From Tribonema minus (taxonomy: Eukaryota > Sar > Xanthophyceae > Tribonematales > Tribonemataceae): 64,000 bases of DNA. The stretch spans positions 186,001-250,000 of the forward strand of contig JAFCMP010000544.1 in NCBI GenBank assembly GCA_017506865.1, in the 5' to 3' direction. The first letter of the stretch is position 1. Every line of letters begins with the position of its first letter. Shown piece by piece: positions 59,854 to 64,000 of this stretch. A model generated the notes under the pieces. That model did no database searches and was not told the origin of the DNA. It saw nothing but the letters and a program-made list of their open reading frames with translations. A program made the position numbers and the translations under genes.

Positions 59854-62717
59854 CTATGCCATAGTGGAAGCCTTCTGCTCCACAGGCATGGTCGCTGGCG
59901 CAGGCAGGTCCATGGCAATGGCAAGCGCGCGTACAACGGCGATCATGGCCACCTGCAATGTGCACACCAATCAGCAGCCAAAGTGAGAACGGCACGCTCA
60001 CGCAAAGCCTGACACAATACACGCAGCAGTGCTGCCAATGTTGAACCATGTTGACGCCTGCACTGCAACCTCACACAATGCTGCAGCATAACGAGTATGC
60101 AAGCGGGCATCCGGCCAAGCCAGTTGACAATTGACACGTCAATATTGACAAACTAGCTTTCTGGGCAACATAAATGCAGGGAGACGCACCTGTGCGTTGA
60201 GCTTGTTAACGGCAGAGCCCACGCCCACCCCAGATGCCCCCGCAGCCAGGGCCATGCTGGCTGTCACCTGAGCGATGCCATGGCAGAAGACAAAGACACA
60301 TGTACATCAGCATGGATCTGTACTGCAGATGTTGACCTGGCACATGAGCACCTCAATGTCCCTGGTGCATCGGCTGTTGAGGAGAAGGAAGTGAGAAAGG
60401 TACACTTGGGGAATTAAAAGGAAGTTCTCACAAAATTGGTGAAAAAAGCACGCTTTTGATATGATACAGTGGTGCAGCTCAGATTTGACAAAACTGCACG
60501 TCATTAACATCGGGGACACGCCTGCTCGCATTGATTTTAATGATATTTGTCAACACAAATCACAGTGATCACAACTCCAAAGAAACACGCATCAGCGGAT
60601 GTTGCTCCAGTCGTACTGCCTACGTTGAAGGCGCTGCTAGTGGTGCCTGCTAGTAGTGCAGGTGACTGCACAAAATTGACATCAGAAGCATGCATGTTCA
60701 CGGCATGGCACTGACCTCACTGATGCCGGAGGAAGTCATGACAGGGATGTCCACAGCCCTGCAACAGTACAGCAGTTTGCCAATACAAGCAGGGTGAGTT
60801 TAAATATACCATTACATAGCACCACAAAAACACAACACACTGCTGACATGAGATCTGTGCTGGTGTGATGCCCATCTGTTGAACCACAATCAGTGCTTGA
60901 ATTTAAGTGCTCTTAGCATACATGTTTAGCCGGTAAATTGGCGTATTGTACACCATGCACCACGAAAAGTGATGCGCGCGAGGGCCTGTTTTTGTTGAAC
61001 ATGCTATGAGTCAGTGCTGTGCAACAGGCGCTTGAAATTGTGTTCTAAGCGCAATTTGTGTGTAGAGTCAATGCAATAGACCATAGTGCGAGTGACCAGC
61101 TACTCATGGTGTGCTCGCAACAAGGTTTGCACAAAAAATCAAACGCAACTTAGCCATCTGCAGCACGTTGTGATCAGCACCGTGGATGGCTGCGCCAGTG
61201 CACGAGGCCCATGAAGCTACTTGCACATCGCACACCAATGACTCTGCGCAGCGCTCACCTGGCGATAGCATACGTGGCAGCCAAGGCGGGGGCTGCCCGT
61301 TCAATCACGCCCTGGAGCCCGCCAGCAGAGGGGTCCAATGAGTACTTGCCTGCGCTCAACAAAACAGAACCGTTGACAGTCATCACACGCGTCAGCCAAA
61401 GCGCAACTTTGGAGTAAGCTGCGGTAAGCGTGCAGGGGAGCATGGCATCAGCGGGTGCCAACAAGTGGACATGCAGCAGTGTATCTGTTGGACAAACGGC
61501 ATGCGAATGAGCTCTTGCGCAACTTTCAAAGACCAGTGTTTGTTGCACATAGAATTGGCACCGTGTTGCAGGCACCTTGCATCGTAAGCTGCCGCTTAGC
61601 AGCATGCGCAGAGTCCACAACCTTGCCTATGGAACAATGTGTACTGCCATGCCTCAGCCGTCAAGAAAGCTTGCACACAGAAGTCTTTCGACACAGTGGA
61701 TGTGATGGCACTGTTTGACTCGTGGCCAATGACTGCAGCAACGGCGACCACGGTTGTTGGTGGAAGGCACTTGCGGCGAACCCCCCCTTGTCACCTACAG
61801 CTCTATGATCTTTTGATTCATTTTCATGTGTACATGGCAGCCCATCACTCACCCTCAGTCTGGATAACATCCACACCCAGCTCCTGCAGCGCCTGCACGC
61901 ATCAACACATCATGGTCAACAGCCAAACGTTAGGGTATTGTGCGGTGGGTAAGTGTAGTGGTTTTCAGCCGGTGATGGTTCATTGCAGAGATAGCGCAGG
62001 CTGCAGAAACACACAAAAGCAAGCTACACAATTCTCAACACCCCCACAGGGGCAGTTGTAATGAGTTGATGAGGAGGTCTTGTGAGGTCCTGCATTCAAT
62101 AATCCGTAGCAGCATGCATGCACAATGCTTTGTGTGTAACATGGCGTCACACGCAATGCTTTCTTTACAGGAGGTCGCATGAATTTGCACACGAGTAGCA
62201 TTGTTATGCTTGGACACAAGCACTTGCCTGAGCCAAAATTACTCATGTAGTGTCATGTATGAAAACAAGCACTTGTCTGAGTAAACATTACTCATGTAGC
62301 GGTGTCACGCATAAACACAAGCACTTGCCTGTGCCAAAGTGACCTGCTGGTCCATGTGCAGCTTGTGGGGAATGGTCACAGACAGAGGCGTCTTGGGCAG
62401 CAGGGCCCTGAATTGAATGCACATGGCAGCGCAAACACCAGTAGCAGTCAGTGAGTACACTCATGTGCTGTCAATAAAAACTATGCATGATCTGATGGGC
62501 GATGAACACCGAGACATGAAATCAAGACATAATGCCTGGCCTTGTTGGCAGTGCAGTTGCGGAGGAGCTGTAGGTGACAACGCAGCAGCAGCAGCAGCGA
62601 GCTGCATTCTGCTCTGGCATGCTCTGCAGACACACTCATGTGAGCACATGAGCAAGTGAGCATGTACCTGGTGGCCTTGGTCATGGTGATGACATCATCA
62701 GCAGTGAAGTCCATGCC
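59854..62717 (-). CDS. ycf23: Ycf23-like (DUF561) protein, partial 5' end
   Basis: Seven exons join in phase: 62717-62668, 62407-62329, 61892-61853, 61349-61259, 60758-60716, 60267-60190 and 59952-59854. They encode GMDFTADDVITMTKATR, RALLPKTPLSVTIPHKL, LGVDVIQTEGKYS, VIERAAPALAATYAIAR, VDIPVMTSSGIS, LAAGASGVGVGSAVNKL and a short tail. The order matches the C-terminal two-thirds of plastid ycf23, a TIM-barrel-like protein of unknown role. Here it is nuclear, since it is split by spliceosomal introns, and would need a transit peptide. The N-terminal exons (about 90 residues before GMDFTA) were not found up to position 64000 and probably lie beyond the right edge. The intron after 62329 starts GCAAGT, a good GC-AG intron. 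Confidence 0.85.
61667..61838 (+). repeat. Dispersed repeat, copy 2
   Basis: It is homologous over about 170 bases to the reverse complement of 7880-8062, starting AAGCTTGCACACA and covering LFDSWPMTAATATTVVGGRH. It lies in a ycf23 intron close to an exon end (61853). Confidence 0.65.
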
Positions 62718-64000
62718 CTGCAACAAATGAAACGCGAGGGTGTCCGCATTGTGTGTGAGCTAAGCATGCACCGCAGTGTCAGTGTACAGAGAGCAACACT
62801 GTGTTGCTGGGAGGGAGTGGCCTCTAGGTTTAGAGAACTACGTGCATCAGTCAGGACTATGAATCATCCCACTCCTACCAAGTGATGTGTAAATTTGCAT
62901 GGGTGTTCATGGCGACATCCGATGCTTAGTTCAACGCACAAGTCCCGAACTCGCAAGGCTCATGCGATGGCACGACATGCAACGTTTCTTCCCTCTCCCT
63001 GGTGTTTTGAAGCGAGGGCCATTCCATACCTCCGTTGCCGGACATGAAAGGTGGCGTGAATGACGAGCGAGCACTCCATGCAAGGAGAGCAGATTGATTT
63101 CATGATCATGGACAGCGTCAGAGGTTGTCGAGAACGCAGCTCATGCCACGACGCCACAACACGGGTGCTACTGACCTCAGCAACATGCCTATACGACAAC
63201 AGCTGCAATTGCAGTGCAACCCCGCACGCCCTCGAACCATAGGTCTCGCGTACAAACAAATATTTGGCCGTGCCATCTGGTTGCCGCTCTGTCCTCGTGC
63301 AATTGTTAGAATAAGCCATGTTCCCGCCGTTGCCCCCCAGATGCTCATGTGCGAGCCACATGGCCTCGTCAATATTTGACGCCACCGTCGTTTACTGATG
63401 ATATGAGTTTCCGCGCCGAACTTCTGTAGAAAGTGCATCTTATCATGATGTAATCAGCACTATGACGCCGGCACGAAATCTATACATTGTGCAAACAATG
63501 CCAAGCATGTGCAGCACATTGAACCAATCCGTGCGGCGACACGGTGGCTCCATGTTGTTTAGCATGAGCTATCCGTAGCGTTCTCTTTTCCTCACCTACG
63601 AGCAGTAGCGTAGCAGGCGGAGCGCGTGTCAGGAGCCTTGTCTGGTCCCCTAGCTTCGCCGCGCTAGAGGTGTAAACCTCTAGCTTCATCTACCCAGTTC
63701 TCAGTCCGTCTCGGATTGTGTCCGTCAGCAACGTTTCAAAACGAAAACGTATGTGGTACGTAATAGATTCGTTTTTCTCAACTTTAATGATTATACAGGG
63801 CACTGATAGTGCTCCCCTGCATAGGTGAACCATATATACTGATTCACATGATGCAACTTTCCGTTACATCCCACAACTTCAAGTTGAAGTTGAAGAAAAT
63901 GAGTCGTACGTACGGTCAGATCACCCCAGAGTGGGGGTGAAAAGTCCAATTTGCATTTGCAGGGAGGTTCCCCGTACGCACCATATCCACAGCTTTGAGC
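62718..64000. other. Right edge, no exon recognised; hairpin at 63663-63684
   Basis: Missing ycf23 exons would be expected here or beyond, but no matching text was found in any minus frame. A perfect 9-bp inverted repeat (GCTAGAGGT, loop GTAA, ACCTCTAGC) lies at 63663-63684. Confidence 0.5.

Noticed and set aside
62960-63438. Minus frames as the missing N-terminal exons of ycf23
   Set aside because: No text resembling the expected N-terminal barrel strands of ycf23 was found in any frame.

Overview
The window looks like nuclear DNA of a green alga, most likely a chlorophyte of the Chlorophyceae type. Reasons: genes are intron-rich with GT-AG and some GC-AG introns; there is a nuclear copy of the plastid-type gene ycf23; plant-like RPL17 and At2g23090-type zinc-finger genes are present; and there is a very large secreted beta-helix, Cys-rich, multi-membrane protein of a kind that is expanded in algae. 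No bacterial operons, CRISPR arrays or rRNA were seen. All assignments come from reading translations and splice sites by eye.

Left part (1-18 kb) is accessory. Two fossils of an R2-like LINE with a restriction-like endonuclease (1-680 and about 16.9-17.9 kb) bracket it. Between them lie one unrecognised multi-exon minus gene (1.7-5.1 kb), a partly read plus gene ending at 10684, a small cluster of diverged tandem repeats (10.9-11.8 kb), a Fanzor-like RNA-guided nuclease remnant (12.3-13.4 kb) and a trypsin-like peptidase gene broken by a 34-bp tandem duplication (13.8-14.6 kb).

From 18.4 to 27.1 kb runs one large minus-strand gene: signal peptide, polymorphic beta-helix repeats, Cys-rich part, membrane helices. 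It carries an in-frame stop and at least two frame breaks, so it is probably decaying. From 28.1 to 36.5 kb is a LINE nest: two 5'-truncated tails, two 584-bp tandem units that look like 5' promoter monomers, a long LINE (zinc finger, RGG-rich stretch, reverse transcriptase, CCHC, endonuclease) with several breaks, and a further fragment at its 3' end.

The right part (36.8-64 kb) is a housekeeping block with clean exons: a B-box/DUF2009 gene (-), ribosomal protein L17 (-), an At2g23090-like zinc-finger gene (+), a proteasome alpha-like gene with an apparent signal peptide (-), a GTPBP1/2-type GTPase (+), and a ycf23-like gene (-) that runs off the right edge. RPL17/zinc finger and proteasome/GTPase are divergent pairs, the second with only 83 bp between start codons. 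A dispersed repeat of about 170 bp sits in introns of RPL17 and ycf23 and again at 7.9 kb.

The two observations most worth following are the signal-peptide-bearing proteasome alpha-like protein and the Fanzor-like nuclease.
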